Of a stretch of 64,000 nucleotides of DNA, positions 9,361 through 18,218 are shown piece by piece; the first letter of the stretch is position 1; each line of letters opens with the position of its first letter. Both the position numbers and the translations under genes were made by a program. Location of the stretch: the NCBI RefSeq assembly GCF_013177735.1, contig NZ_WOEZ01000119.1, positions 22,485 to 86,484 on the forward strand. The letters run 5' to 3'. The notes beneath the pieces are model-generated. The model was not told where the DNA came from and searched no databases. It saw only the letters and a list, made by a program, of their open reading frames with translations. The stretch is from Paraburkholderia elongata. Its GTDB lineage: Bacteria > Pseudomonadota > Gammaproteobacteria > Burkholderiales > Burkholderiaceae.

Positions 9361-10398
9361 ATGGATACACTCAGCCGACTGATCGACCTGGCCCGGCCGC
9401 AAGCCAGCCTCGATTTGCGTTGCCTGCTCACGGGTGGCTTCGACATCGACCATGCGCCGATGGAGCCGGGAATTGCGCCTTTTCATCTGGTGCTAGACGG
9501 GGCGTGCGTCGTCGAGACTGCGGGTGGCGCGCAGGTTGCGCTGCACGCGGGGGATTTCGTGCTGCTCCCCCGTGGCGCCGCGCATCGGGTGCGCGATGTC
9601 GGGCGAGCGGCTGCCAGCGCGCCGCTGACGTTGAGTCATGACGGCATGCTGCCGGTGCGCCGCAATGACGGTCGCGACGCTCTGCACAATCACGCCGTCA
9701 GCGAAGCGGCCAGCGACGTGCGCAAAAACGTCGGCGATGGCGCCCATGCGCACAATCCCAACGGCGAGCGCAACGTCGGCGCCGATCTCGATCTTCTATG
9801 CGGCCGGTTCATCTACGCGCCCGGGTCCTCTGCGTTGCTGCTCAACGCACTGCCCGATCCATTTCATGTGTCGCTCGGCGGCGTGCAAACGCTCGGCACG
9901 TTGCAGACGGTGATTGCGCTGATGCGCGCCGAAGCCGAGCAACGTCAGCCCGGCGCGCTCGCGATCGTCACCGCATTGAGCCACGCACTCTTCGCGATGG
10001 CCTTGCGCGTGCATGGCGAACAGAATGCATCCAGCTCAGGCGTGCTGGCGCTGCTGGCCGATGCGCGTCTCGGCGCTTCTGTACAAGGCATGCTGAGCGC
10101 TCCCGAGCGGGCGTGGACGATCGCGGAACTAGGTGAACTGGCGGCGATGTCCCGCGCGACATATGCGCGCCACTTCAATGAGCGCGCGGGCATGACGGTG
10201 ATGGACTTTCTCACGCAGATCCGCATGACAATTGCGTGCGATCTGCTGCTGCGCACGCAGCGTGGCGCAGCGGAGATCGGTGAGGCAGTGGGGTATCAAT
10301 CGGAAGCTGCTTTCGGCAAGGCGTTTCAGCAGAGCGTCGGTGTGACGCCGGGACGTTACCGGCGTCAAGCGCATGAGAACGATCAGAAAGCCGGCTAG
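9361..10398 (+). CDS. AraC-family transcriptional regulator with cupin sensor domain
   Basis: 345-residue DNA-binding regulator. The N-terminal half is a cupin-type ligand domain (GFDIDHAPMEPGIAPFHLVLDG, then LHAGDFVLLPRGAAHRV), and the C-terminal 100 residues hold the two helix-turn-helix motifs of AraC proteins (WTIAELGELAAMSRATYARHF and AAEIGEAVGYQSEAAFGKAF, ending GVTPGRYRR). It is divergent from the carboxymuconolactone-decarboxylase-like gene, the usual arrangement for an AraC protein controlling a small oxidoreductase. An Asn/His/Asp-rich insertion between the cupin halves (around 100-140) is a spacer of no obvious function. Its stop overlaps the convergent FUSC gene by 4 bp. Confidence 0.9.
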   Translation: MDTLSRLIDLARPQASLDLRCLLTGGFDIDHAPMEPGIAPFHLVLDGACVVETAGGAQVALHAGDFVLLPRGAAHRVRDVGRAAASAPLTLSHDGMLPVRRNDGRDALHNHAVSEAASDVRKNVGDGAHAHNPNGERNVGADLDLLCGRFIYAPGSSALLLNALPDPFHVSLGGVQTLGTLQTVIALMRAEAEQRQPGALAIVTALSHALFAMALRVHGEQNASSSGVLALLADARLGASVQGMLSAPERAWTIAELGELAAMSRATYARHFNERAGMTVMDFLTQIRMTIACDLLLRTQRGAAEIGEAVGYQSEAAFGKAFQQSVGVTPGRYRRQAHENDQKAG

Positions 10399-10964
10399 GC
10401 CTTCTCGGGTCTGCCGAACCAGCGCTTCTCGATCCACGACATGATCAGGGTCACCAGCAATGCGCAGACCGTGCCGAGCGTGACTTCGCCGAGGCGCAGC
10501 AGGGCCCTGTCCCAAGGCGAACCCATGCCCGGCACCAACAGCATGATGGTCGCGGTAATGCCGCCCAGACGTGCCGCGCTGCCGACGTTCACAATCCAGC
10601 AAGTCACGATGGCCACGGCAACCGTGGCGGCGTAAGCCGCGAGATTGCCGCCGCCGAGCGTTGCGCCGACGAGGCCGCAAATGGCCCCGACCATCGCGCC
10701 GATGAACTGATCGCGCGAGAGATTGCGGGTGTCGATATAGCTATGCTGGCTCACTGCGATCGCCGTAATCGCGGCCCAGAAGGCTTGTTCGGTATGCAGC
10801 CAACGGCCGATTACGAACGCGAGGCTTGCGCCGGCCACCGCCTGCGCGGCCATCACGCCGCCTTCGGCCAGCCGGTCGCCCAGCGGCAGCGACTTGAGAA
10901 AAGCAAACAGCGAGTTGGCAGCGCTCGCTCGTGCTGCACGTCTTGAATTGTCGGGAGCGGTCAT
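10395..10964 (-). CDS. FUSC-family inner membrane protein
   Basis: 189-residue integral membrane protein related to the N-terminal membrane half of fusaric-acid-resistance/aromatic-acid exporter (FUSC) proteins. About five to six hydrophobic segments are visible, including AAQAVAGASLAFVIGRWL, FIGAMVGAICGLVGATLGG, AAYAATVAVAIVTCWIV and VTLGTVCALLVTLI, with the motif WAAITAIAVSQ near the second. It is about a third of the length of full exporters and has no cytoplasmic domain, so it belongs to the short single-lobe group. I start it at the ATG at 10964 (MTAPDNSRRAARAS); an upstream in-frame ATG at 11060 adds 32 residues of unlikely composition. Transport activity is inferred only from the family. 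Confidence 0.8.
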   Translation of the reverse strand: MTAPDNSRRAARASAANSLFAFLKSLPLGDRLAEGGVMAAQAVAGASLAFVIGRWLHTEQAFWAAITAIAVSQHSYIDTRNLSRDQFIGAMVGAICGLVGATLGGGNLAAYAATVAVAIVTCWIVNVGSAARLGGITATIMLLVPGMGSPWDRALLRLGEVTLGTVCALLVTLIMSWIEKRWFGRPEKA

Positions 10965-11297
10965 CGAATGGGGAAGAGCCTGTCGCGGCGTGAAGGACTC
11001 GTATTCTAGCGACTCCAATTTGCACTCGACCAGAACGACGGCGATGGCGTGATGTTGCATAGTGGACTGTTTAGAGCGGAAGGCATGGAACCCGATCGCG
11101 GCACGACCGCGTAGTTCGGGCGCGTGCCTACCGCCTGAGGTGAAGGCTTTCGTGTGGATCTGGACGTGGTAGGCGGCAAAACGGCCCGACGAATGTCGGG
11201 CTCGATCATTGCCGATGCGGCCCCGTCACGCGGTCCAATCGATTTCCGGATTTTCGAGAAACCGATAGGTCCGATCGTTTCGCGTGACCTGCCCAGT
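10965..11297. other. Gene-free stretch between the FUSC gene and tssE
   Basis: About 330 bp with no ORF of convincing composition on either strand, no clear promoter and no T-tailed hairpin. It lies just beyond the 3' end of the type VI remnant. Confidence 0.5.
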
Positions 11298-11720
11298 TCA
11301 GCGTTCCGCCTGAATCCGCTGCACGCGCATACGGCCCGGCGGCTCGAAGTATGTTCCGAACCGCACCAGTCCGGCTTTCTTCAGATGACACGTCATTTCG
11401 TAGCTCACCAGGACGCCGGGGTCAGGATTGTCGATGTACTCCACGTCGATTGACCGGATGCGCGGTTCGTATACAAGCAGTGTCGCCTCCGTCTGCTGCT
11501 TGAGCGAATGTGCCGAAGCGGGTAGCGCCTTGTAGATATTCGTGAGATCCGGTAGTCCGTAATCGGGCAGGTGCTTGAGCGCGCCCGCCCGTGCGTTGAG
11601 AATGCGACGGATGTTCTGCTGGATGCTCAGTATCTCGAGTGTCCTGTCGTCGTAGGCATCTAGGGGCTCACCACCGATCTGGCCAAGCAGCTTGTCGTAC
11701 AGGGAAGGGCCGACTGGCAT
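11298..11720 (-). CDS. tssE: Type VI secretion baseplate subunit TssE (gp25-like)
   Basis: 140-residue homologue of phage gp25, a wedge component of the type VI secretion baseplate in the cytoplasm. The fold-defining segment QNIRRILNARAGALKHLPDYGLPDLTNIY and the later EATLLVYEPRIRSIDVEYID match the GPW/gp25 family, and the length is normal. It starts 11 bp after the stop of the clpV fragment on the same strand, so the two were co-transcribed. The gene looks intact, but its operon partner is truncated and tssB, tssC, hcp, tssA, tssK, tssL, tssM and vgrG are all absent here, so it is probably an orphan left by a deletion. Confidence 0.85.
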   Translation of the reverse strand: MPVGPSLYDKLLGQIGGEPLDAYDDRTLEILSIQQNIRRILNARAGALKHLPDYGLPDLTNIYKALPASAHSLKQQTEATLLVYEPRIRSIDVEYIDNPDPGVLVSYEMTCHLKKAGLVRFGTYFEPPGRMRVQRIQAER

Positions 11721-11731
11721 CGCGTTCTCCG

Positions 11732-12502
11732 TCAGGTACCGGCTGCTACCGGATCGTCAGCGGCCGTGTTGGCGAGAGACGATTTGTCGTGGCGATCGAT
11801 GAAGTCAATCACGAGACGCTCATCCCGCGACGCCCCGGAGGAAGTCCCCGTGGGGGACATCGACAGGTGAATTTCTGCCGGCAGCAAGCCTCCTGCCATC
11901 CGCGTCAGGAGTTCACGCGACACGGCGGGGAGCTGGTTGAGGAACGCATCGACGCTGCGTGCGCCGGATTCGCGTGCGAGGCACAGCTGTGCGAGCGATC
12001 CGGTCAACGCGTCACCACTTACAAGCGTGACGTCGTAAAGACGGTGCAGACGTTCGGCGACCTTCGCGACCTTCAATCGCACGATCGATGCGAGTGCCGT
12101 GGCGTCGAGCGGCCGGTAGACCAGCGTCTGGAAGCGGGCAAGCAGCGCGGGCTGGAAGTGCGCGACAAGCTGGGGGTGGATCGCGTCGAGCAGTGCCGCC
12201 TGCGAGATGTCGGGGTTCTCCGTCGTGGCCTCGTCGATCTGCGCGCTGCCGAGATTGGACGTCATCAGGATCACGCAGTTGCGGAAGTCGATCTCGCGGC
12301 CCTCGCCGTCGCGCATCGTGCCGCGATCGAACACCTGATAGAACATGTCGAGCACGTCACGGTGTGCTTTCTCTACTTCATCGAGCAGCACGACGCTATA
12401 GGGCCGCTGCCGGACGGCTTCGGTGAGAATCCCACCCCGGCCGTACCCGACATAGCCGGGAGGCGAACCCTTCAGTTGCGAAACGGTATGGGCTTCCTGG
12501 TA
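11732..12502 (-). pseudogene. clpV: 3' fragment of clpV (tssH), the type VI sheath-disassembly ATPase
   Basis: Only the last 256 or so residues of a protein normally near 880 are present. Homology begins at YQEAHTVSQLKGSPPGYVGYG, the loop after Walker A of the second AAA+ module, and continues through Walker B (VVLLDEVEKAH), the MTSNLGS sensor region and the C-terminal small domain. The N-domain, the whole first ATPase module and the second Walker A are gone. Residues upstream of Tyr at 12502 do not fit the family. The break coincides with GGTACC at 12499-12504, where a truncated tssF begins on the opposite strand. Without either Walker A the product cannot act as an ATPase. Confidence 0.88.
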
Positions 12503-13307
12503 CCGCGTCGTGGCCGCCGGCCACCAGGGTGCCAACGTCGAAACCTACTCTGTCGACGCCATCGAATCGTTCGATCATGCCAGCGCGGAGCGCTACGAGT
12601 ACGTACCTTTCGCGACGTTCCGGCACCGCGGCGGGATGTTGCGGCATGAGGCGCCGGAGCGGTACTTCCATACCCGTGTAAGGCAGGGCGTGACAGGCCT
12701 GCGTGACACGTGGGTCATCCTCGGCGGTCACGCGTGGGAGTCGATGGAAGATCTGCCGGCAGAAAACCTGTCGCTACGCGTGACGGGCACGAACGGCATG
12801 CTGCCGAGAAAGGGCCTGCGCGAAGCGAACATCAACGAACTGGGCGAGAGCACGCCCAACGTTTCGGCCGTGCGCAATCTGGCAGCGCCGACACTGCCGC
12901 TCTATCCGCCCACCGGCGACCGCTTCCAGTGGCGGGTGCTGTCGCACCTTGCGCCGAACTTCCTGTCGATGATGAACGCGGAAGTGTTACGCGGTGCGCT
13001 TGCGCTTTACGACTGGACCAATGACGAGCTCAATCGCCGCCGCCTTGCGGGCATCTTGCACGTGTCGGAAGAACTGCTCGAAGAGGTGTCGGGTGGTTCG
13101 GTCGAACGGGGTGTGCTGATCGAGGTCACGCTCGACAGCCACGCATTTGCGGGAGAAGGCGACGTGATGCTGTTCGGTGAACTGCTGCACCGGTTCTTCG
13201 CGCTGTATGCGGAAATCAACCTGTTCACAAAGCTCGCGATCGTAAGCCTGCCGTCGCAGCAACGCACTGAATGGCCGCGCAGCAAGGCGCTGCGCTCCCC
13301 GCTATGA
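12501..13307 (+). pseudogene. tssF: 3' fragment of tssF, type VI baseplate subunit
   Basis: The plus-strand frame from TAC at 12501 (YRVVAAGHQGANVETYSVDAIES) matches the middle of TssF/VasA proteins and runs about 268 residues to a family-like C-terminus (WPRSKALRSPL). TssF is normally about 600 residues, so the N-terminal half is missing. A GTG at 12510 could in principle start a short product, but no ribosome site is evident. The first homologous codon overlaps the last homologous codon of the clpV fragment, marking a clean recombination joint. The stop overlaps the ATG of tssG (ATGA), as in an intact operon. Confidence 0.86.
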
Positions 13308-14410
13308 AGCCGAGAGAGCTACCCAACCTGGAGCCGCTGGTCGCATCGCTGCTCGCCCGCGCGCCGATGATGAACTTCATGCAGTTGTGCCAACTGCTCG
13401 AAGTGCGCGTACCGGAGCGCCCCGGCTTCGGTACGCGTGACACGCCCGAACACGAACCCGTGAGATTTCGCCCGCGAGCGCGCGTCGGCTTTCCGGCCGG
13501 CGAAATCGCCACAGTCGAGTTTGACGAGGAGGGTTTCACATACGGACCCAACGTCCCGCCGACCGTGCGCACGACGTTCATGGGCCTGTACGGCGTGGAC
13601 GCGGCAATGCCCTCGCACATGATCGACGACATCGTGCTGCGAACCGAAGGACACGAAGCGCTCGAAGCGTATCTCGACCAGTTCAATCACCGGCTTGTCA
13701 CGCTGTTGTATCGCGCGTGGAAGAAGTACCGCTACCCGATCGGCTTCCGCCCGGGCGGCACCGACGGCCATTCGCGCAAGCTGCTGTCGCTGGCAGGTTT
13801 TGGTTGGGGCGAGAAGCCCGCGCGCGCCGGGCTGCCCGACTCGCGGGTGCTCGCGCTGCTGGGACTGCTGATCCAGCGCACGCGCACGCCTGAAGGTCTC
13901 GCCGGTGTCGTCGCACTCGCCGTGCCCGGTGTCGATGTTCGTGTCGACGAGTTCTTCCCGACCCTCAAGGGCGCGGGCAAGCCTCAACCGCTCACATCTG
14001 CGGGCAGTGTTGACGGCGCACAGGGCGAGGGCAAGCGCCGTGGCCTCGGTGGCGGCTACGTGTTGGGCACGCGACTCGCATACCGGAGCCGGGCCGCTCG
14101 CGTGACATTGCGGCCAGCGAGTGCGGAACAGGCCCATGACCTGTTACCAGGCGCATGGCTGCATCGCGAGCTGATGGCCTTTATCCGTCTGTACGCCGGT
14201 ACGAAGGCCGACGTGTTCCTGCGCATGGAGGTTTCGTCGCGAATCGCGCCTCCTCCGAAAATCGGCGCGGCGCACGAAGGTCCGGCACCGCGTCTTGCCT
14301 GGACCACTGTCCTGCCTTCAGACGACGAACGTCTGATCACCATTCCGCTCGGTTCTTATGAAGCGTTTCCGGCGCCGGGGCCGAACCCGTTCCTCGCGTC
14401 GCTTGCCTGA
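13304..14410 (+). CDS. tssG: Type VI secretion baseplate subunit TssG
   Basis: 368-residue TssG (ImpH/VasB) protein, which pairs with TssF in the baseplate wedge. Family features are MMNFMQLCQLLEVR near the N-terminus, EPVRFRPRARVGFPAGEIATVE, then GLYGVDAAMPSHMIDDIVLR and LYRAWKKYRYPIGF. I start it at the ATG overlapping the tssF stop; an in-frame ATG at 13271 would add 11 residues. Length and reading frame are intact. Because its obligate partner TssF is cut in half and no upstream operon promoter survives, it is probably not assembled into a working apparatus unless a second locus supplies the rest. Confidence 0.86.
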   Translation: MKPRELPNLEPLVASLLARAPMMNFMQLCQLLEVRVPERPGFGTRDTPEHEPVRFRPRARVGFPAGEIATVEFDEEGFTYGPNVPPTVRTTFMGLYGVDAAMPSHMIDDIVLRTEGHEALEAYLDQFNHRLVTLLYRAWKKYRYPIGFRPGGTDGHSRKLLSLAGFGWGEKPARAGLPDSRVLALLGLLIQRTRTPEGLAGVVALAVPGVDVRVDEFFPTLKGAGKPQPLTSAGSVDGAQGEGKRRGLGGGYVLGTRLAYRSRAARVTLRPASAEQAHDLLPGAWLHRELMAFIRLYAGTKADVFLRMEVSSRIAPPPKIGAAHEGPAPRLAWTTVLPSDDERLITIPLGSYEAFPAPGPNPFLASLA

Positions 14411-14425
14411 TTCTGGAGTACCTCT

Positions 14426-14959
14426 ATGCCCATCCGTTTAACCACGACCCTCCTTGCCGCCAGTCTGATGCTCAGCGCATGTGGTGCATGGCAAGCAGTA
14501 TCGGATTCGACCTCAAGTGCGTATCACGCCGTCTTCTACAAACAGGTCAAAGTGCTGAACGTCGACCTGACCGCGCGCGCCTCGGTCAACCCCGACGAAG
14601 CAAAGCGATCGACGTCAGTCGCCGTGCGCGTGTACCAGCTCAAGGATCGAAAGCTCTTCGACAAGGCGTCGTATGACGATCTGCTGAAGAACGACAAGAC
14701 CGTCCTCGCGCAGGATCTGCAGGCCAGCATCGCGACGGTAGTCAATCCAGGCGCTTCCGCAAGCATGTCGCAGCCGATGCAGCCCGGCACGGAATACGTG
14801 GGTGTGGTCGCGTTCTACCGGGACCCGGATTCGAATGGGACCTGGCGTCGTGTTATTCCAAGGAAAACGCTCTCTGCCGATGCGCCACTCAAACTGGAAC
14901 TCCTTGCCAGCGAACTGGCCGCGCCCGGTGACGAACCGGGTGTGAGGGCGAATCAATGA
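14426..14959 (+). CDS. tssJ: Type VI secretion outer membrane lipoprotein TssJ
   Basis: 177-residue lipoprotein. The signal peptide ends in the lipobox LSAC with Cys19 as the acylation site, and the mature part has the TssJ/SciN beta-sandwich features: VLNVDLTARASVN, SVAVRVYQLKD, then FDKASYDDLLKND and YVGVVAFYRDPDSNGTWRRVI. TssJ anchors the TssJLM membrane complex to the outer membrane. It follows tssG by 15 bp on the same strand. TssL and TssM, its partners, are not in the window. The gene looks intact. Confidence 0.88.
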   Translation: MPIRLTTTLLAASLMLSACGAWQAVSDSTSSAYHAVFYKQVKVLNVDLTARASVNPDEAKRSTSVAVRVYQLKDRKLFDKASYDDLLKNDKTVLAQDLQASIATVVNPGASASMSQPMQPGTEYVGVVAFYRDPDSNGTWRRVIPRKTLSADAPLKLELLASELAAPGDEPGVRANQ

Positions 14960-15212
14960 AGCCCATCAACACCGTTCGTCAAACTCGAAACAGCTGAGAC
15001 ACTTGTCTGACGCTGGATTTCGGGAAAAGCCGTTACGGCACATGCATTCAGACTGAGGAATAGCAGGGCGGGCACGTCCGGCGCACCGTCCGCCGGCCCG
15101 CAAGGCCCACGACCGGAAATTGCCGTGTCCTTGTAAAAATGGCGCTCGCCGGCTGCGCAACCGGCGGGCCTGAAAAGGCAAAACTTAGAAAAAACAGTGT
15201 GTTGGGCGAGCT
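14960..15212. other. Gene-free stretch upstream of rpoN
   Basis: No full-length gene. A 26-codon frame (15139-15219) encodes MALAGCATGGPEKAK..., whose LAGC resembles a lipoprotein acylation site, but there is no signal peptide before it, so it may be a relic or chance. A short hairpin GCCGG/CCGGC overlaps it. Confidence 0.35.
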
Positions 15213-15228
15213 GGTATGACAGTTGCTC
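15213..15228 (+). promoter_or_regulatory. Sigma-54-type (-24/-12) promoter of rpoN
   Basis: TGGTATG, four bases, TTGCT, with exactly ten bases between the GG and GC doublets, which is the invariant spacing of RpoN promoters. Transcription would begin near 15239, about 40 bp before the rpoN ATG. It implies sigma-54-dependent expression of a sigma-54 gene. Confidence 0.65.
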
Positions 15229-15278
15229 TATAGAGAGCCCACGTACCATTTCTCAGCTCTTAACGGGACCTCTCGACA

Positions 15279-16760
15279 ATGCCGTCAATTGAACTACGCA
15301 CAAGGCAGTCTCTCGCACTCACGCCGCGTCTGCAGCAATCAGTGCGTCTGTTGCAGTTGTCGTCTGTAGAGTTCCAACAGGAGTTGCGCACCGCGCTCGA
15401 CACCAATCCGTTCCTCGAGTACGACTCGACCGACACGGAAGACGTCGCGCTCGCCACCGCAACGCCTGGCGATGACGCCGGCGCGATGCCCACCACGGAA
15501 ACGGTCGCCGCAGCCGAACCTGAATCGTCGCCTGCTGAAACCAGCGGCAGCGACACGATGGAGGTCGCGGGGCAGGATGACATGCCCGCCGACTTTTCGG
15601 GCGACTACGGTAGCCGCAGTTCGATGCGCCAGAATGGCGACGCCGACAGTAGCGATCCCGCCGAATGGGCGCGTTGCCAACCGACCTTGCGCGAGCAATT
15701 GCACGACTCGCTGCGTCTGTATCGACTCGACGACCGTGATCGCGCGGTGGCCCGCTTCGTCATCGAGGCGCTCGATGACGATGGTTATCTGCGTCAGGAG
15801 CTTTCCGACCTCGCGGATAGCGTCGACCTCAAACCTGAATTGACCGAAGAAGAATTGCTGGTGGCGTTGCGCCTCGTGCAATCGCTCGATCGCCCCGGTC
15901 TCGGCGCGCGCTCGCTGTCCGAGTGTCTGTCGCTGCAGGTCAACGCCTTGCCCACTGACACACCGGGACGCGGTGTGGCGCGGCAAATCGTCGAACATCA
16001 TCTTGAACGCCTCGCGCGCCGCGAACAGGTTGAACTGCAGAAACAGATTGGCTGCAGCGCCGAGGACGTGCGGGTGGCCTGCGCGCTGGTGCGCAAGCTC
16101 GACCCGAAGCCGGGCAACAGCTACGGCCGCGCCGACGACAACTACGTGGTGCCGGACGTGATCGTGCGTCAGGTGCTCAACAAATGGGTGGTGGCGATCA
16201 ATCCGGCAGTGCAGCCGCGCGCTCGCATTCATCGCATGTATGCCGAGCTATTCGCGCAGTCGGCCGGTGCAAGCCGCTCGCCGCTCGCGCAGCAGTTGCA
16301 GGAAGCGCGCTGGCTGATCCGCAATGCGCAGCAGCGCTTCGATACGATTCAACGCGTGGCCGAATGCATCGTCGCGCATCAGAAGGCATTCTTTCAGTAC
16401 GGTGAAATCGCGCTCAAACCGATGGTGCTGCGCGATGTGGCCGACGAACTCGGTCTGCACGAGTCCACCATCTCGCGCGCGACCGGCAACAAATATATGG
16501 CCACGCCGCGCGGCATTTTCGAGTTCAAACACTTCTTCCCGCGTGAGCTCGGTACGGAAAGCGGCGGCACCTGTTCGGCCGCGGCCGTGCGCGCGCTGCT
16601 CAAGGAAATGATCGCCGCGGAGAACACGCGCGATCCGCTGTCGGATGTGACGCTCGCCAGGATGCTCGCGGATCAGGGTGTGCTGGTGGCACGGCGCACG
16701 GTGGCGAAATACCGCCATCTGATGAAGGTGCCGCCGGCCGAACTGCGCCGGCAGGTTTAA
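15279..16760 (+). CDS. rpoN: RNA polymerase sigma-54 factor
   Basis: 493-residue sigma-54. Region I is the Gln/Leu-rich activator-response segment (LALTPRLQQSVRLLQLSSVEFQQEL), followed by an acidic, Ala/Thr/Ser-rich region II to about residue 125, the core-binding region (TLREQLHDSLRL...DDDGYL), a helix-turn-helix near LRDVADELGLHESTISRATGNKY, and the RpoN box ARRTVAKYR at 471-479. All functional parts are present. Burkholderia genomes usually have an rpoN beside ptsN and hpf; none of those neighbours is here, so this is probably the second paralogue (rpoN2). It directs transcription from -24/-12 promoters with AAA+ activators, two of which are encoded in this window. Confidence 0.96.
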   Translation: MPSIELRTRQSLALTPRLQQSVRLLQLSSVEFQQELRTALDTNPFLEYDSTDTEDVALATATPGDDAGAMPTTETVAAAEPESSPAETSGSDTMEVAGQDDMPADFSGDYGSRSSMRQNGDADSSDPAEWARCQPTLREQLHDSLRLYRLDDRDRAVARFVIEALDDDGYLRQELSDLADSVDLKPELTEEELLVALRLVQSLDRPGLGARSLSECLSLQVNALPTDTPGRGVARQIVEHHLERLARREQVELQKQIGCSAEDVRVACALVRKLDPKPGNSYGRADDNYVVPDVIVRQVLNKWVVAINPAVQPRARIHRMYAELFAQSAGASRSPLAQQLQEARWLIRNAQQRFDTIQRVAECIVAHQKAFFQYGEIALKPMVLRDVADELGLHESTISRATGNKYMATPRGIFEFKHFFPRELGTESGGTCSAAAVRALLKEMIAAENTRDPLSDVTLARMLADQGVLVARRTVAKYRHLMKVPPAELRRQV

Positions 16761-16808
16761 GCGTCGGGTTTAAGCTTACCTCGCTCCCGTTAAAGCAGAC
16801 TCATCGAA

Positions 16809-16846
16809 GGGTCACGCGAGACTGACTGCTCGCGTGACTCTTTTTC
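16809..16846 (+). terminator. Rho-independent terminator of rpoN
   Basis: Perfect 10-bp stem GTCACGCGAG/CTCGCGTGAC with an 8-base loop, followed directly by TCTTTTT, 50 bp after the rpoN stop. Confidence 0.85.
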
Positions 16847-16909
16847 GTATCTGGACGTTTCGCGCGTGCCCCATTACATTGGCGGCTCAAGTCGAAACGG
16901 GGTGAGTCA

Positions 16910-18097
16910 ATGAAGTACTCGAATCTGGTCGAGCGTTTGCAAGGCAGGCGCACGTCGGCGTGGGAAATCCATCGCGTTGCCCAACAGGCGCTCGCCAATG
17001 GCGAAGACGTGATCGTGCTGAGCGTGGGCGACCCCGACTTCGCGACGCCCGCGCCGATCGTCGAGCGCGCAATCGAGGCGTTGCGCGGCGGCGATACGCA
17101 TTACAGCGCCGTGTCGGGGCGTGAGCCGCTGCGTGCGGCGATTGCCGAAGAACACGCGCGCACCACTCGTTGCGCCGTGAGCGCGGCCAACGTGATTCTG
17201 ACGGCGGGTGCGCAGAACGGCGTGTTCGCCGCATCGCTGTGCCTGCTGGAAGCGGGCGACGAAGTGATCGTCCCCGAGCCGACGTATCTCACGTACGAGG
17301 CCTGCGTGCGCGCCGCGGGCGCCACGCTCGTGCCGGTGCCGGTCGATCCCGCACGAGCGTTTCACCTCGACTGCAACGCGCTCGAAGCGGCCATCACGCC
17401 GCGCACTCAGGCCATTTTCTTTGCCACGCCCTGCAATCCGACCGGCGTGGTGATGCCGCGTGCCGACCTCGAGCGCATCGCCCGGCTTGCCAGCAAGCAC
17501 GACCTTTGGGTGCTGTCCGACGAGGTCTATGCGGATCTCACGTTCGAGCGCGAGCACGTCAGCATCGCCGCGTTGCCGGGCATGGCGGAGCGCACGGTGA
17601 CGCTCGGCAGTCTGTCGAAATCGCATGCAATGGCGGGTTGGCGCGTGGGCTGGGCGATCGGGCCTGCCACGCTGATCGAGCATATGGGGCGGCTCGCGTT
17701 GGCCATGCTCTACGGCTTGCCGGGCTTCATCCAGGAGGCCGCCTTGACGGCCCTGCGGAATAAGGCGCCGATCGTCGCTGAGATGCGCGAGATTTACCGG
17801 CGCCGTCGCGACGTCGTGTTCGAGCGCTTGCACCGCGTGCCGGGATTGCGTTGCCTGCTGCCCGAAGCCGGCATGTTCATGATGGTCGACGTCAGCGGCA
17901 CGGGTCTCGATACGGTCGATTTCACCTGGCAACTGTTTCGCGCACAAGGCGTATCGCTGCTCGACGCCAGCGCCTTCGGCGAGACGGCGAACGGCTTCGT
18001 GCGGCTGGGTTTCGTGGTCGACGAAGCGAGCCTGATCGAAGCGTGCGAGCGAATTGCCGAGTTCGTCGGCGGATTGCCGGTGCGTAGTCGGGCGTAG
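16910..18097 (+). CDS. PLP-dependent class I/II aminotransferase
   Basis: 395-residue fold-type I aminotransferase. Visible family motifs are LSVGDPDFATP near the N-terminus, HYSAVSGREPLR, FATPCNPTGVV, DEVYADL, the cofactor-binding lysine in GSLSKSHAMAGWRVGW, and the carboxylate-binding arginine in FVRLGF near the C-terminus. Substrate is not determinable; the sequence is closest in style to aspartate/aromatic or arginine:pyruvate transaminases of proteobacteria. The gene stands alone between the rpoN terminator and the S10 peptidase gene. Confidence 0.92.
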   Translation: MKYSNLVERLQGRRTSAWEIHRVAQQALANGEDVIVLSVGDPDFATPAPIVERAIEALRGGDTHYSAVSGREPLRAAIAEEHARTTRCAVSAANVILTAGAQNGVFAASLCLLEAGDEVIVPEPTYLTYEACVRAAGATLVPVPVDPARAFHLDCNALEAAITPRTQAIFFATPCNPTGVVMPRADLERIARLASKHDLWVLSDEVYADLTFEREHVSIAALPGMAERTVTLGSLSKSHAMAGWRVGWAIGPATLIEHMGRLALAMLYGLPGFIQEAALTALRNKAPIVAEMREIYRRRRDVVFERLHRVPGLRCLLPEAGMFMMVDVSGTGLDTVDFTWQLFRAQGVSLLDASAFGETANGFVRLGFVVDEASLIEACERIAEFVGGLPVRSRA

Positions 18098-18218
18098 GCA
18101 GTTAGAGCCAGTTTTCGATTGACGTCTTCGATGCTTGGCGTCAAGAATCGTTCGCCGAGTTCGTCTTAATCTGGACAGCCGGAACATCGACGCCTATCGA
18201 CGCGTAGCCGGAAACCCC

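Noticed and set aside
11298..14959. A functional type VI secretion system
   Set aside because: ClpV and TssF are truncated and sheath, tube, membrane-complex and spike genes are absent.
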